A DNA stretch of 64,000 bases from Acetobacterium woodii (GTDB lineage Bacteria > Bacillota > Clostridia > Eubacteriales > Eubacteriaceae): the NCBI GenBank assembly GCA_016213825.1, contig JACQZP010000036.1, positions 103,418-167,417 of the forward strand. Direction: 5' to 3'. The notes under the pieces are model-generated. The model was not told the origin of the DNA and made no database searches. It worked only from the letters and a program-made list of their open reading frames with translations. Below are positions 36,503 to 44,813 of the stretch, piece by piece. The position numbers and the translations under genes were made by a program. Numbering within the stretch: the first letter of the stretch is position 1; the number at the start of each line of letters is the position of its first letter.

Positions 36503-36610
36503 GGTTAATTGTGTTTGGACAGAGATTTTTGGGAGACTGCAAAATATGGCCACATCAGGAACCACAATGTTAATTTTCATCAATCAACAGGCATTGATTT
36601 ATATAAAATA

Positions 36611-36651
36611 AAAAACGCAAAAATGGGATAATAGCCCACTTTTGCGTTTTT
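36611..36651. terminator. Terminator behind glnN
   Basis: Arms 36611-36627 and 36635-36651 with one mismatch. A- and T-runs on both sides make it usable in either direction; it lies 20 bp after the leftward glnN stop. Confidence 0.8.
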
Positions 36652-36670
36652 ATAGTTATCAATAGATTGT

Positions 36671-38785
36671 TTATACGTAGAACAGAATATCTTCGTAAGT
36701 TGGGAATGGCCAGTATTTTTCAGCCACGATTTCTTCAAGAGAATCGGCAACAGTTCGCAGTGCTTCCATGGCAGGAAGAACTTTAGCACAGAAATAATCA
36801 GCTTCTGCTTGAGGATTTTTAGCATTTTCTACGCCCGCAAGGGTTTCATCTAAGAAATCAATGGCTTTAATGAGCTCGCCAGAAAGTTTAGATAATCTTT
36901 CTGCTAAAGTTGCTTCTGCAGAATCATCAATGGCAGCACCAATGGCTTTTTTGGCAACCAAGGTATCAAGAACTTCTTTTGTGTAGGTAAATACTGCTGG
37001 TGAAATTTCACGTTTAGCCAGGTTAAGCATGGTTAATGCTTCAATGTTAATGGTTTTGCTGTATTCTTCTAAATGAATTTCATAACGAGAATTCATTTCG
37101 GCTGGAGTAAAGATATTATGTCGTGCAAAAAGCTTAATGTTTTTCTCAGAAGTAAATTCAGCTAAAGCTTCTGGAGTATTCTTTAAGTTTGGAAGACCAC
37201 GTCGGGCAGCTTCTTCAACCCACTCTTCTGAGTAGTTATTGCCGTTGAAGACGATGTTTTTATTTTCTTTAACAGATTTTTGAAGTAGTGCATTTAAGGC
37301 AGTATCAAAATCATCAGCTTTTTCCAGAACATCGGCATAATCAGCTAAAACGTCGGCAACAATGGTATTCAAGGTAATGTTTGGTCCAGCGATTGATTGG
37401 TTGGAACCTAACATACGGAATTCAAACTTATTTCCGGTAAAAGCAAATGGGGAGGTTCGGTTTCGATCAGTAGCATCGATAATGAATTTTGGTAAGGTGG
37501 TAACACCAAGTTCCATAACCAGATCTTTTGCTTCTTTGACTGGTTTTCCAGTTTCAATGGATTTAAGTGCTGCTGTCAATTGTTCGCCAAGGAAAATAGA
37601 AACGATTGCTGGTGGTGCTTCATTAGCGCCTAAACGGTGATCATTACCGGCGTTGGCAATATTAATTCGAAGCATTTCACTATATTTGTAAACTGCTTCA
37701 ATGGTTGCACAAAGGAACAATAAAAATTGTTTGTTTTCAGCTGGTTTTGGACCAGGCTCTAACAGATTTTCACCAGTATTGGTAGACATGGAGAAGTTAT
37801 TGTGCTTTCCTGAGCCATTTACACCTTCAAAAGGTTTTTCATGAAGCAGACATGCCAGATCATGACGATAAGCGACTCGTTGCATGAATTCCATGATTAA
37901 TTGGTTATTATCAGTAGCAACATTGGTATTTGTAAAAATAGGAGCTAATTCATGTTGGGCTGGAGCAACTTCATTATGACGGGTTTTAGAGGCAATCCCT
38001 AAGCTCCATAATTCGCGATCCAATTCAGCCATATAGTTAGCAACACGACCACGGATTTTACCGAAATAGTGTGTTTCCATCTCTTGGCCTTTAGGGGATT
38101 TTGCGCCAAATAAGGTTCGGCCGGTAAGAATTAAGTCTTTACGTTTTTTGAACATATCCCGTTCGATCAGGAAGTATTCTTGTTCAGCACCAATAGTGGT
38201 GGTTACTTTTTTGACATCTTTTCCGAACAGCTTTAAGATGCGGGTAGCATGGGTATCAAGGGCTTCCATGGAACGTAACAATGGTGTTTTTTTATCCAGA
38301 ACTTCACCGGAGTAGGAACAGAAAACCGTCGGGATGTAAAGGGTTGTTCCTTTAAGGAAGGCATAGGATGTGGGATCCCAAGCAGTGTAACCACGGGCTT
38401 CAAAAGTAGCTCGAAGTCCGCCTGATGGGAAAGATGAAGCATCAGGTTCGCCCTTAATCAGTTCTTTGCCGGAGAATTCCATAATGATTTTGCCATCTTC
38501 AGTCGGGCTGATAAATGCATCATGCTTTTCAGCAGTAACACCAGTCATTGGGTGGAACCAATGAGTGAAGTGAGTAGCACCTAATTCCAGAGCCCAGTCT
38601 TTCATCGCATTTGCAACAACTTCAGCAACATTTTCTTCCAGCGGCAAATCCTCTTTCATGGTTTTTAACAATGAAGCATAAATATGTTTTGGTAAGCGCT
38701 TGCGCATAACACCGGCGTTAAAAACTTTTGATCCAAAAAGATCGGCTACATTTTCAGTTTCAGTTACAGTTACATTATTTGGCAC
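36671..38785 (-). CDS. glnN: Glutamine synthetase type III
   Basis: The protein has 704 residues, the length of type III enzymes. It includes [19 protein letters not shown] at the N-terminus and the family patterns [33 protein letters not shown] and [16 protein letters not shown]. It makes glutamine from glutamate, ammonia and ATP as a dodecamer. It is transcribed alone from a strong promoter at 38971-38999 through an attenuator-like leader. A second synthetase (type I) is encoded on the other strand 1.1 kb away. Confidence 0.93.
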   Translation of the reverse strand: MPNNVTVTETENVADLFGSKVFNAGVMRKRLPKHIYASLLKTMKEDLPLEENVAEVVANAMKDWALELGATHFTHWFHPMTGVTAEKHDAFISPTEDGKIIMEFSGKELIKGEPDASSFPSGGLRATFEARGYTAWDPTSYAFLKGTTLYIPTVFCSYSGEVLDKKTPLLRSMEALDTHATRILKLFGKDVKKVTTTIGAEQEYFLIERDMFKKRKDLILTGRTLFGAKSPKGQEMETHYFGKIRGRVANYMAELDRELWSLGIASKTRHNEVAPAQHELAPIFTNTNVATDNNQLIMEFMQRVAYRHDLACLLHEKPFEGVNGSGKHNNFSMSTNTGENLLEPGPKPAENKQFLLFLCATIEAVYKYSEMLRINIANAGNDHRLGANEAPPAIVSIFLGEQLTAALKSIETGKPVKEAKDLVMELGVTTLPKFIIDATDRNRTSPFAFTGNKFEFRMLGSNQSIAGPNITLNTIVADVLADYADVLEKADDFDTALNALLQKSVKENKNIVFNGNNYSEEWVEEAARRGLPNLKNTPEALAEFTSEKNIKLFARHNIFTPAEMNSRYEIHLEEYSKTINIEALTMLNLAKREISPAVFTYTKEVLDTLVAKKAIGAAIDDSAEATLAERLSKLSGELIKAIDFLDETLAGVENAKNPQAEADYFCAKVLPAMEALRTVADSLEEIVAEKYWPFPTYEDILFYV

Positions 38786-38873
38786 GTGTGTGTCCTCCTA
38801 CAATAATAATTTATTTTTATGTTTAAATCTCCCAAACATCATTATCGACGTATTGGTTTTAAGGATGATTAAT

Positions 38874-38926
38874 AAAAAAGGGTACTTTAATAAACGTAAA
38901 TTTTACGCGAGAAAAGCCCCATTGCT
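38874..38926 (-). promoter_or_regulatory. glnN leader attenuator with ANTAR-type hairpin
   Basis: On the minus strand the short hairpin AGC-AATGGG-GCT (38926-38915) has a six-base loop with A at position 1 and G at position 4, as in ANTAR targets. Its 3' part (GGGGCT) is also the left arm of a second hairpin, GGGGCTTT pairing with AAAGTACCC, which ends in TTTTTT at 38879-38874. The two structures exclude each other. An additional stem GTGGC-TAATT-GCCAC (38953-38939) lies upstream but has a five-base loop. Confidence 0.6.
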
Positions 38927-38970
38927 ATTTTAATCATTGTGGCAATTAGCCACGCTATTAAGTTGTAATT

Positions 38971-38999
38971 ATTATAGACCATGAGAAAAATCTTGTAAA
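38971..38999 (-). promoter_or_regulatory. Promoter of glnN
   Basis: On the minus strand TTTACA (38999-38994), 17 bases, TATAAT (38976-38971). Transcription would start near 38964, giving a leader of about 180 nt that contains the attenuator. Confidence 0.8.
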
Positions 39000-39209
39000 G
39001 GGAAATCTGTGAGAAAATCGATGTAATGGTTCTCATATAATAAACCTCTAAGGAACGATTTACAAAAACAAAAGCCTACTATATAATATAGAGAACAATA
39101 ATAAGATAATTGAGTAATATTTAAGAAGTATTCAAGTTGCTAAAAATAGCTGCGAAAAATCACAGCAAACTTTAGTTAAAATTTTATTTACCTTGAAGGG
39201 AGAAACAAA

Positions 39210-39437
39210 ATGAGTATTGAATTTAAAATGGATGAAGAAAAACATATTAAAGTACTGGATGCTTTATTAGGTGATGCCGATTTAATGATGGCAGTAAACG
39301 CGGCCACGGATTTTGAAGCCGGATATCGACTGGTAGCAGAAAAAGTCCCTGGTTTGACACTTGAGGAATTTGCTGGCTCCATGGAAATGTTGAGACAGAT
39401 TGTTTTGGCTCAGATGGATGGAACACCGATACAATAA
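39210..39437 (+). CDS. Small acidic protein, unrecognised (weak Nif11-like character)
   Basis: The protein has 75 residues, is acidic and helical, and has a strong GAAGGGAG ribosome site. The pattern LLGDADLMMAVNAATDFEAG followed by VPGLTLEEFAGSMEML loosely recalls Nif11-type small proteins, but this is not secure. It lies between the two glutamine synthetase genes in an independent orientation, so a nitrogen-related role is possible. Codon use looks normal, supporting a real gene. Confidence 0.55.
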   Translation: MSIEFKMDEEKHIKVLDALLGDADLMMAVNAATDFEAGYRLVAEKVPGLTLEEFAGSMEMLRQIVLAQMDGTPIQ

Positions 39438-39557
39438 GTGATGTTAAACCCATTAAACTAAATCATAGTATAAATTAAAGGCTTTTATTCATTTAACTAA
39501 AAAGGGGTTAAGATAACAATCTGAAAACCTTGTCATGAAAAAATAGTTAAAAAAAAA

Positions 39558-39586
39558 TTGAATACTGCATGAAAATATGTTTTAAT
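39558..39586 (+). promoter_or_regulatory. Promoter of glnA
   Basis: TTGAAT (39558-39563), 17 bases, TTTAAT (39581-39586). The transcript would begin near 39593, shortly before the attenuator. Confidence 0.6.
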
Positions 39587-39637
39587 GGTAGAACTAACTA
39601 AGTACATTGTATACAAAATTTAATAGGCGTAATTATT

Positions 39638-39708
39638 AAGAACAAAGGCGTTCGATCCATTTGAAATATTACAATTTAAAATGGGTTAGCTTTGTGTTCT
39701 TTTTTTTA
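39638..39708 (+). promoter_or_regulatory. glnA leader attenuator with ANTAR-type hairpin
   Basis: The hairpin GAAC-AAAGGC-GTTC (39640-39653) has a six-base loop with A1 and G4, the hallmark of ANTAR antiterminator targets. The same bases (39638-39649) form the left arm of a larger hairpin whose right arm is GCTTTGTGTTCTT (39689-39702... with an inner ATCCATTT/AAATGGGT stem), followed by eight T's. Formation of the small hairpin would prevent termination. A weaker ATAGGC loop (about 39624) may be the first hairpin of the pair. The ANTAR protein is encoded behind glnA. The rest of the gap to 39888 shows no recognised element. Confidence 0.72.
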
Positions 39709-39887
39709 TTTATCAAAATGACTGCCACCGTCGTTTGTCACTTTTCATAAGGGTAATCGAACGCGGAAATGGGTATATAACAAAAAATATTGAGCAAAAT
39801 AAAAGCAATTGGAATGGTTAATCATCTCCTGGAGAAAAGAGCAGCCATACAGAAGTATTGCGATCATTATAAAAATGGAGGTATAAA

Positions 39888-41216
39888 ATGAGTTTAGCAA
39901 AAAAAACGATTGAAGTATTAGAATTCATCGAAGCCAACGATGTGAAATTTATCCGTCTTCAATTTTGTGATCTTTTTGGACAAAATCGAAATATTGCAAT
40001 TACAGCGATGCAAATTGAACGTGCCCTGAACAGTGGAATTCCCTTTGATGCCTCATTAGTCGTCGGATTTTCCGAATCCAAGCTGACTGATTTGGTGCTC
40101 TATCCGGACATCAGCACCATTCAAATTTTGCCCTGGCGGCCACAACAGGGGAAGGTAGCCCGGATTCTCTGTGATATTCGTTACCCTAATGGAGATAGTT
40201 TTGAAGCGGACAGTCGCTATATTTTGAAAGAAACCATTAAACAGGCAGAAACCTTAGGTTACCAATTCAACATCAGTACTGAATGCGAATTTTATCTGTT
40301 CAAACAGGACGAAAACGGCGATCCAACAACCATCCCTACTGATCAGGCCGGATATTTTGATCTGGCACCCTATGACCGGGGCGAAAATACCCGTCGGGAA
40401 ATCTGTCTGACCCTGGAAGATATGGGCTTTGAGATTGAAAGCTCCCGCCATGAAGCTGGCCGGGGACAACATGAAATTGACTTTAAATACGATGATGCCT
40501 TGTCATCGGCAGATAAGATCATGACGTTTAAAACGGTGGTCAAAACAATCGCCCAGCGAAATGGGGTGCATGCCTCATTTCTGCCCAAGCCACTGATGGA
40601 TGAACCGGGCAGTGGGATGCATATTCATGTATCGCTGTCAAAAAATGGCCAGGAATTATTTGAAAATAATAATGGTCAACTTTCCGATGAAGCCCGATAT
40701 TTTATGGCCGGCGTATTAGCTCATGTAAAAGGACTGACCGCCGTGGCAAATCCTCTGGTTAACAGTTACAAACGCTTGACCGGTGGTAAAGAGGCACCCC
40801 GTCATATTGGCTGGGGCTTTGGTAATCGCTCACCGCTGATTCGCATTCCGATGGAGTTGGATGACTATTCCCGGTTTGAACTCAGAAGCCCAGATCCGAC
40901 TTGTAACCCCTATCTAACCTTTGCTCTAATCTTGGCAGCTGGTTTGGAAGGGATTAAAAATAAAACGCCATTGATGAATGAACTGGTTTTTGGGGAGGAC
41001 GAAATTACAAAAAATGTCCAGACCGATGAACGGATTGAAGAATTGCCGATTACCTTGATGGATGCTTTGGCTGAGATGCGTGAAGATCCATTAATCAGCG
41101 ATGTTCTAGGAGTCAATCTGGCAAAAAAATACATTGAACTGAAAACCGCTGAATGGATGGACTATATTAAAACAGTTCATCCCTGGGAAATTGATCGTTA
41201 CCTCTCAATTTATTAA
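39888..41216 (+). CDS. glnA: Glutamine synthetase type I
   Basis: The protein has 442 residues, the length of the GSI-alpha form. It has the beta-grasp N-terminus (VKFIRLQFCDLFGQNRN), the ATP and glutamate motifs HEAGRGQHEIDF, GSGMHIHVSLSKNG, NSYKRLTGG and RSPDPTCNPYL. The adenylylation loop of GSI-beta is not obvious, so control is more likely by feedback and by the leader. An ANTAR protein gene follows 30 bp later. Confidence 0.95.
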   Translation: MSLAKKTIEVLEFIEANDVKFIRLQFCDLFGQNRNIAITAMQIERALNSGIPFDASLVVGFSESKLTDLVLYPDISTIQILPWRPQQGKVARILCDIRYPNGDSFEADSRYILKETIKQAETLGYQFNISTECEFYLFKQDENGDPTTIPTDQAGYFDLAPYDRGENTRREICLTLEDMGFEIESSRHEAGRGQHEIDFKYDDALSSADKIMTFKTVVKTIAQRNGVHASFLPKPLMDEPGSGMHIHVSLSKNGQELFENNNGQLSDEARYFMAGVLAHVKGLTAVANPLVNSYKRLTGGKEAPRHIGWGFGNRSPLIRIPMELDDYSRFELRSPDPTCNPYLTFALILAAGLEGIKNKTPLMNELVFGEDEITKNVQTDERIEELPITLMDALAEMREDPLISDVLGVNLAKKYIELKTAEWMDYIKTVHPWEIDRYLSIY

Positions 41217-41246
41217 ATTACCAACCAAAATCAATAAAGGCAGGAG

Positions 41247-41828
41247 GTGAAGGGGATGAGCAGCGTATTGTTGGTATGTAAACAGGAGGACGTAATCCGT
41301 GGGCTGGCCGATATTTTACGCCCAATGAATTTTCAATTAATCGACTCGGCAACTTCTGCTGCAGAAGGCCGACGGCGGCTTCAGGAAATTGAATATGATC
41401 TGGTGATTGTAAACACCCCTTTAGGCGATGAATTTGGTGTTGATTTTGCTGTTGATATTTTGGAAAAATACATGGTCGGTGTCATTCTGATCGTTAAAAG
41501 CGAATTAGTCGATCATGTGGAAGAAAAACTCATTGATACGGCGGCTTTCGTGGTACCCAAACCTTTAAATCGACAGTTATTGGTTCAAAACATCCGCTTT
41601 GTCTGTCAGTCTCGGGAAAAAATTCAACGCTTGCAAAATCAGAATCAGGCGTTAAAAACAAAAATTGATGATTTAGGTGTTGTCTATCGCGGAAAACTTT
41701 TTTTAATGGGCCACCTGGACATGACTGAAGATCAGGCGCATCGATATATTCAAAAAAAAGCCATGGATATGCGGACATCGCCACGAAAGGTCGCCGAACA
41801 GATTATCAAAACTTATGATAAGAAGTAA
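41247..41828 (+). CDS. ANTAR-domain antitermination regulator
   Basis: The protein has 193 residues. The N-terminal part (about 1-120) is a receiver-like domain in which the expected phosphorylation site is altered (YDLVIVNTPLG has no aspartate at the usual place after VIV). A coiled linker (KIQRLQNQNQALKTKID) leads to the C-terminal ANTAR domain: LFLMGHLDMTEDQAHRYIQ and MDMRTSPRKVAEQIIKTY. ANTAR proteins bind two-hairpin RNAs and block terminators. Its position after glnA and the attenuators before glnA and glnN make both genes likely targets. Start choice: two ATG codons (41247 and 41256); AGGAGGTGA upstream fits either the first or second. Confidence 0.88.
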   Translation: MKGMSSVLLVCKQEDVIRGLADILRPMNFQLIDSATSAAEGRRRLQEIEYDLVIVNTPLGDEFGVDFAVDILEKYMVGVILIVKSELVDHVEEKLIDTAAFVVPKPLNRQLLVQNIRFVCQSREKIQRLQNQNQALKTKIDDLGVVYRGKLFLMGHLDMTEDQAHRYIQKKAMDMRTSPRKVAEQIIKTYDKK

Positions 41829-41862
41829 ATAAATAGTGATGATTAATAAATCATCAGTTGGG

Positions 41863-41902
41863 GCTTCATAACGAGATAAACCCTTGTTATGAAGCTTTTT
41901 AC
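41863..41902 (+). terminator. Terminator of the glnA-ANTAR operon
   Basis: GCTTCATAAC (41863-41872) and GTTATGAAGC (41886-41895) followed by TTTTT. Beyond it, the gap to purA contains a TATAAT at 42029-42034 without a clear -35 box. Confidence 0.85.
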
Positions 41903-42176
41903 ATGATAAACTTGATCAATAGGCAAATGTTTAGCCTGGTAAGTCAGCAAAACATCAAAATAAAAAAAATGTAAACAATAACATGGGAAAAATTAAAAAT
42001 ATGTGGAACAAATCTCCTGGCTTTATGTTATAATACTCTGGGAAAAAATGATCCCATAAATATTCAAAGATGCTTAATAAGTGGTTTTTGATCGAAGAAT
42101 CCTTGTGAAAATGGACAAAATTCAGGTTTCGCAGAGGGCACTTCTGGTCTGAGGTTGATGGAAGGAATGAGAATAA

Positions 42177-43445
42177 ATGTCGATTTCTGTATTAGTTGGC
42201 GCCCAATGGGGCGATGAAGGCAAAGGCAAAATGGTGGATTATTTCGCCAAACAGTCTGATTTAATTGTTCGGTTTCAAGGAGGCGACAACGCAGGTCATA
42301 CTGTTATTAATGATTATGGTATTTTCAAGCTTCATTTAATTCCCTGTGGTGTGTTTAACAAAGACTGTCAATGTTTAATCGGGACAGGCGTTGTTGTCAA
42401 CCCCGATGTGTTACTTGAAGAAATGCAACAGATCATTGAAGCAAAAGTAAGCCTGGAAGGTCTTAAAATATCGGCTAAAGCTCATATCCTCATGCCCTAT
42501 CACCAAAAACTGGATGAATTAATGGAAGCCAGTGGGGGAATTGGTACCACCAAACGTGGTATTGGTCAAGCCTATGCTTACAAGGCCATGCGAAAAAGCC
42601 TGCGTTTTGAAGATTTACTGAATCTGGAAAATGCAAAAAAGAAATTGGAAACCATTGTGCCAGTCGTTAACGACCAAATGGCTTCCTATAAGATAGAGCC
42701 CTACACAGTGGAATCTCTGTTTGCTAAATGCGAGTCCTGGGCTAAAACTTTTGGACATATGATTGTCAATCCAGTTGGTTATTTACATGATATGATCGAT
42801 GCCGATAAAAATATTCTTTTCGAGGGCCAATTGGGTGCGATGAAAGATATTGATCTGGGAATTTTCCCCTATGTAACATCCTCTAATCCGATTGCGGCTT
42901 ATGCGGCCGTGAGTGGCGGATTTCCAGCTAAAAAAATAAATAATGTCATTGGCGTGGCGAAAGCCTTCTCCAGTGCCGTGGGTGCTGGTCCCTTCCCAAC
43001 TGAAGAGTTTGGTGGCACCATTGATATGTTGCGGGGAACTGGCGAAAAGCCAGATGATGAGTTTGGTGCCAGAACGGGCCGCTCCCGTCGATTAGGCTGG
43101 TTGGATATTCCGGTTTTAAAATACACCCATGCCATTAACGGTTATGATGAACTGGCCTTATGTAAAATTGATAAATTAGATGATCTGCCGGAAATTAAAA
43201 TCTGTGTGGATTATAAATTAGATGGAAAATTAATCAAAGATTTTCCGAATACTGAAGATTTGGAACGGGTTGAACCGGTTTATATCACCCTTCCCGGTTG
43301 GTTGAGTGATACCACAAAAATTCGTCAAGTAGAAGATTTACCAGAGAATGCAAAAAAATACATTAAAACAATTGAAGACTTGGTTGGAACGACCATTGCC
43401 TATGTGGGCGTTGGCCCGAACCGAGAGGACTTAGCAATTCGATAA
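42177..43445 (+). CDS. purA: Adenylosuccinate synthetase
   Basis: The protein has 422 residues. The GTP-binding loop GAQWGDEGKGK is at residues 8-18, followed by QGGDNAGHTV, GTTKRGIGQAY and TGRSRRLGWLD, all diagnostic. It joins IMP and aspartate using GTP in AMP synthesis. It is monocistronic, with its own terminator. Confidence 0.96.
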   Translation: MSISVLVGAQWGDEGKGKMVDYFAKQSDLIVRFQGGDNAGHTVINDYGIFKLHLIPCGVFNKDCQCLIGTGVVVNPDVLLEEMQQIIEAKVSLEGLKISAKAHILMPYHQKLDELMEASGGIGTTKRGIGQAYAYKAMRKSLRFEDLLNLENAKKKLETIVPVVNDQMASYKIEPYTVESLFAKCESWAKTFGHMIVNPVGYLHDMIDADKNILFEGQLGAMKDIDLGIFPYVTSSNPIAAYAAVSGGFPAKKINNVIGVAKAFSSAVGAGPFPTEEFGGTIDMLRGTGEKPDDEFGARTGRSRRLGWLDIPVLKYTHAINGYDELALCKIDKLDDLPEIKICVDYKLDGKLIKDFPNTEDLERVEPVYITLPGWLSDTTKIRQVEDLPENAKKYIKTIEDLVGTTIAYVGVGPNREDLAIR

Positions 43446-43460
43446 ATGTGCTAAATTGAA

Positions 43461-43491
43461 ATACCTGGTTGCGTGCAATCAGGTATTTTTT
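43461..43491 (+). terminator. Terminator of purA
   Basis: ATACCTGGTTGC (43461-43472) pairs with GCAATCAGGTAT (43475-43486) with one G-U pair, followed by T's. Confidence 0.85.
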
Positions 43492-43510
43492 GAAAATAGT
43501 CGGCGATTAA

Positions 43511-43616
43511 GCTACTGCTGTGGGCTTTGCTGCCCACTTACACCAAACAATTTCTACACTGTACGACGGACAGGCTAACACCTGTTCGTCTACACGTTAC
43601 GAAATTCTTTGTGTAA
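43511..43616. repeat. Two adjacent GC-richer hairpins upstream of carA, possible interspersed repeat
   Basis: A perfect stem GTGGGC/GCCCAC (43520-43525, 43532-43537) is followed at once by a 79-base imperfect inverted repeat, 43538-43616. The latter starts TTACAC, ends GTGTAA and has a strong core in which GACGGACAGG pairs with CCTGTTCGTC. The composition differs from the surrounding DNA. It may be a small non-autonomous mobile repeat or a leader RNA of carAB; no second copy is seen in the window. Confidence 0.5.
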
Positions 43617-43694
43617 ATGGACATCAAAGCAATTGAGGGTAGAGTTTTGAATTTCGCTATGAAATATAAAGAAACTATAATATGGAGGTAAACA

Positions 43695-44813
43695 ATGTCT
43701 TATTACAAACGAGATAAGCGGGCCTGGCTGGTGCTGTCGGATGGCAGCGTTTTTGAGGGCTATAATTTTGGGTGCGAAGGCACTACCATTGGAGAAATCG
43801 TCTTTACCACAGGGATGACGGGTTATCAGGAGGTGTTAACGGATCCGTCCTATTATGGACAGATTGTTCTGCAAACCTATCCCTTAATCGGTAATTATGG
43901 AATTAATGCGGACGACATGGAATCGGAGCGCAGCTGGATTAATGGTTACATTACCAAAGAATGGTGTGAAGAACCATCAAATTTCAGAAACACCCACAAC
44001 ATTAATGAATTTATGATTGAACAGGATAAAATCGGTATCTGGGATGTGGATACCCGAGCCATTACCCGAGTCATCCGAGAATATGGAACCATGAACGGCG
44101 CCATTACCACCGAAGACATTGAAACCACTAAAGAAGCGCTGCTGGAAAAAATCCGGGACTTCAAAGTGGTCGATCCGGTGCAGGCGGTTACCCGAAAAAA
44201 CAAGGGCTGGTATTACAGTCAGGTCAACCGGGCAAATCATGTGGCATTGATTGATTATGGGTACAAACACAATATTTTGCGAATGCTGCTGCGTTTAGGC
44301 TGCAACGTCACCGTGATGCCAGCCAACACCACCATTGAGGAAATCCGAATGCTTAATCCGGATGGGATCATGCTGTCTAACGGACCGGGAGACCCCGCCG
44401 AAAATGTGCAAATTATTGAAAACCTTAAAGATTTTATCAAATACGGCAAACCGATTTTCGGTATTTGCCTGGGACATCAGCTGCTGGCATTAGCCATGGG
44501 GGGCGAAACCTTCAAACTTAAATATGGACACCGAGGCATGAACCAGCCGGTTAAAGATGTCACCCGAGATCGGGTTTTTATTACCAGTCAGAACCACGGT
44601 TACGCCGTTGTTCCTGAAAGCATTCCTGCTGAAGTTGGTAAAATGACTCACTTTAACTTAAATGATGGCACCTGCGAAGGTATCGAGTATCAGGACATCA
44701 ATTCCTTTACGGTGCAGTTTCACCCTGAAGCCAGTGCCGGCCCCAACGATACCGGCTATTTATTTGAACAATTTACTGATCTTATGGAAAGGGGGCAACA
44801 AGGATGCCTTTAA
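43695..44813 (+). CDS. carA: Carbamoyl-phosphate synthase small subunit
   Basis: The protein has 372 residues. The C-terminal glutaminase domain has the nucleophile in FGICLGHQLLALAMGG and the His-Glu pair in FTVQFHPEASAGPND; the N-terminal domain has FTTGMTGYQEVLTDPSY. It releases ammonia from glutamine for CarB. The stop overlaps the carB start by 10 bp. A GGAGG site precedes the ATG. Confidence 0.95.
   Translation: MSYYKRDKRAWLVLSDGSVFEGYNFGCEGTTIGEIVFTTGMTGYQEVLTDPSYYGQIVLQTYPLIGNYGINADDMESERSWINGYITKEWCEEPSNFRNTHNINEFMIEQDKIGIWDVDTRAITRVIREYGTMNGAITTEDIETTKEALLEKIRDFKVVDPVQAVTRKNKGWYYSQVNRANHVALIDYGYKHNILRMLLRLGCNVTVMPANTTIEEIRMLNPDGIMLSNGPGDPAENVQIIENLKDFIKYGKPIFGICLGHQLLALAMGGETFKLKYGHRGMNQPVKDVTRDRVFITSQNHGYAVVPESIPAEVGKMTHFNLNDGTCEGIEYQDINSFTVQFHPEASAGPNDTGYLFEQFTDLMERGQQGCL

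Noticed and set aside
43511..43616. CRISPR-like or tRNA structure before carA
   Set aside because: No repeat-spacer pattern and no tRNA arms; only hairpins.
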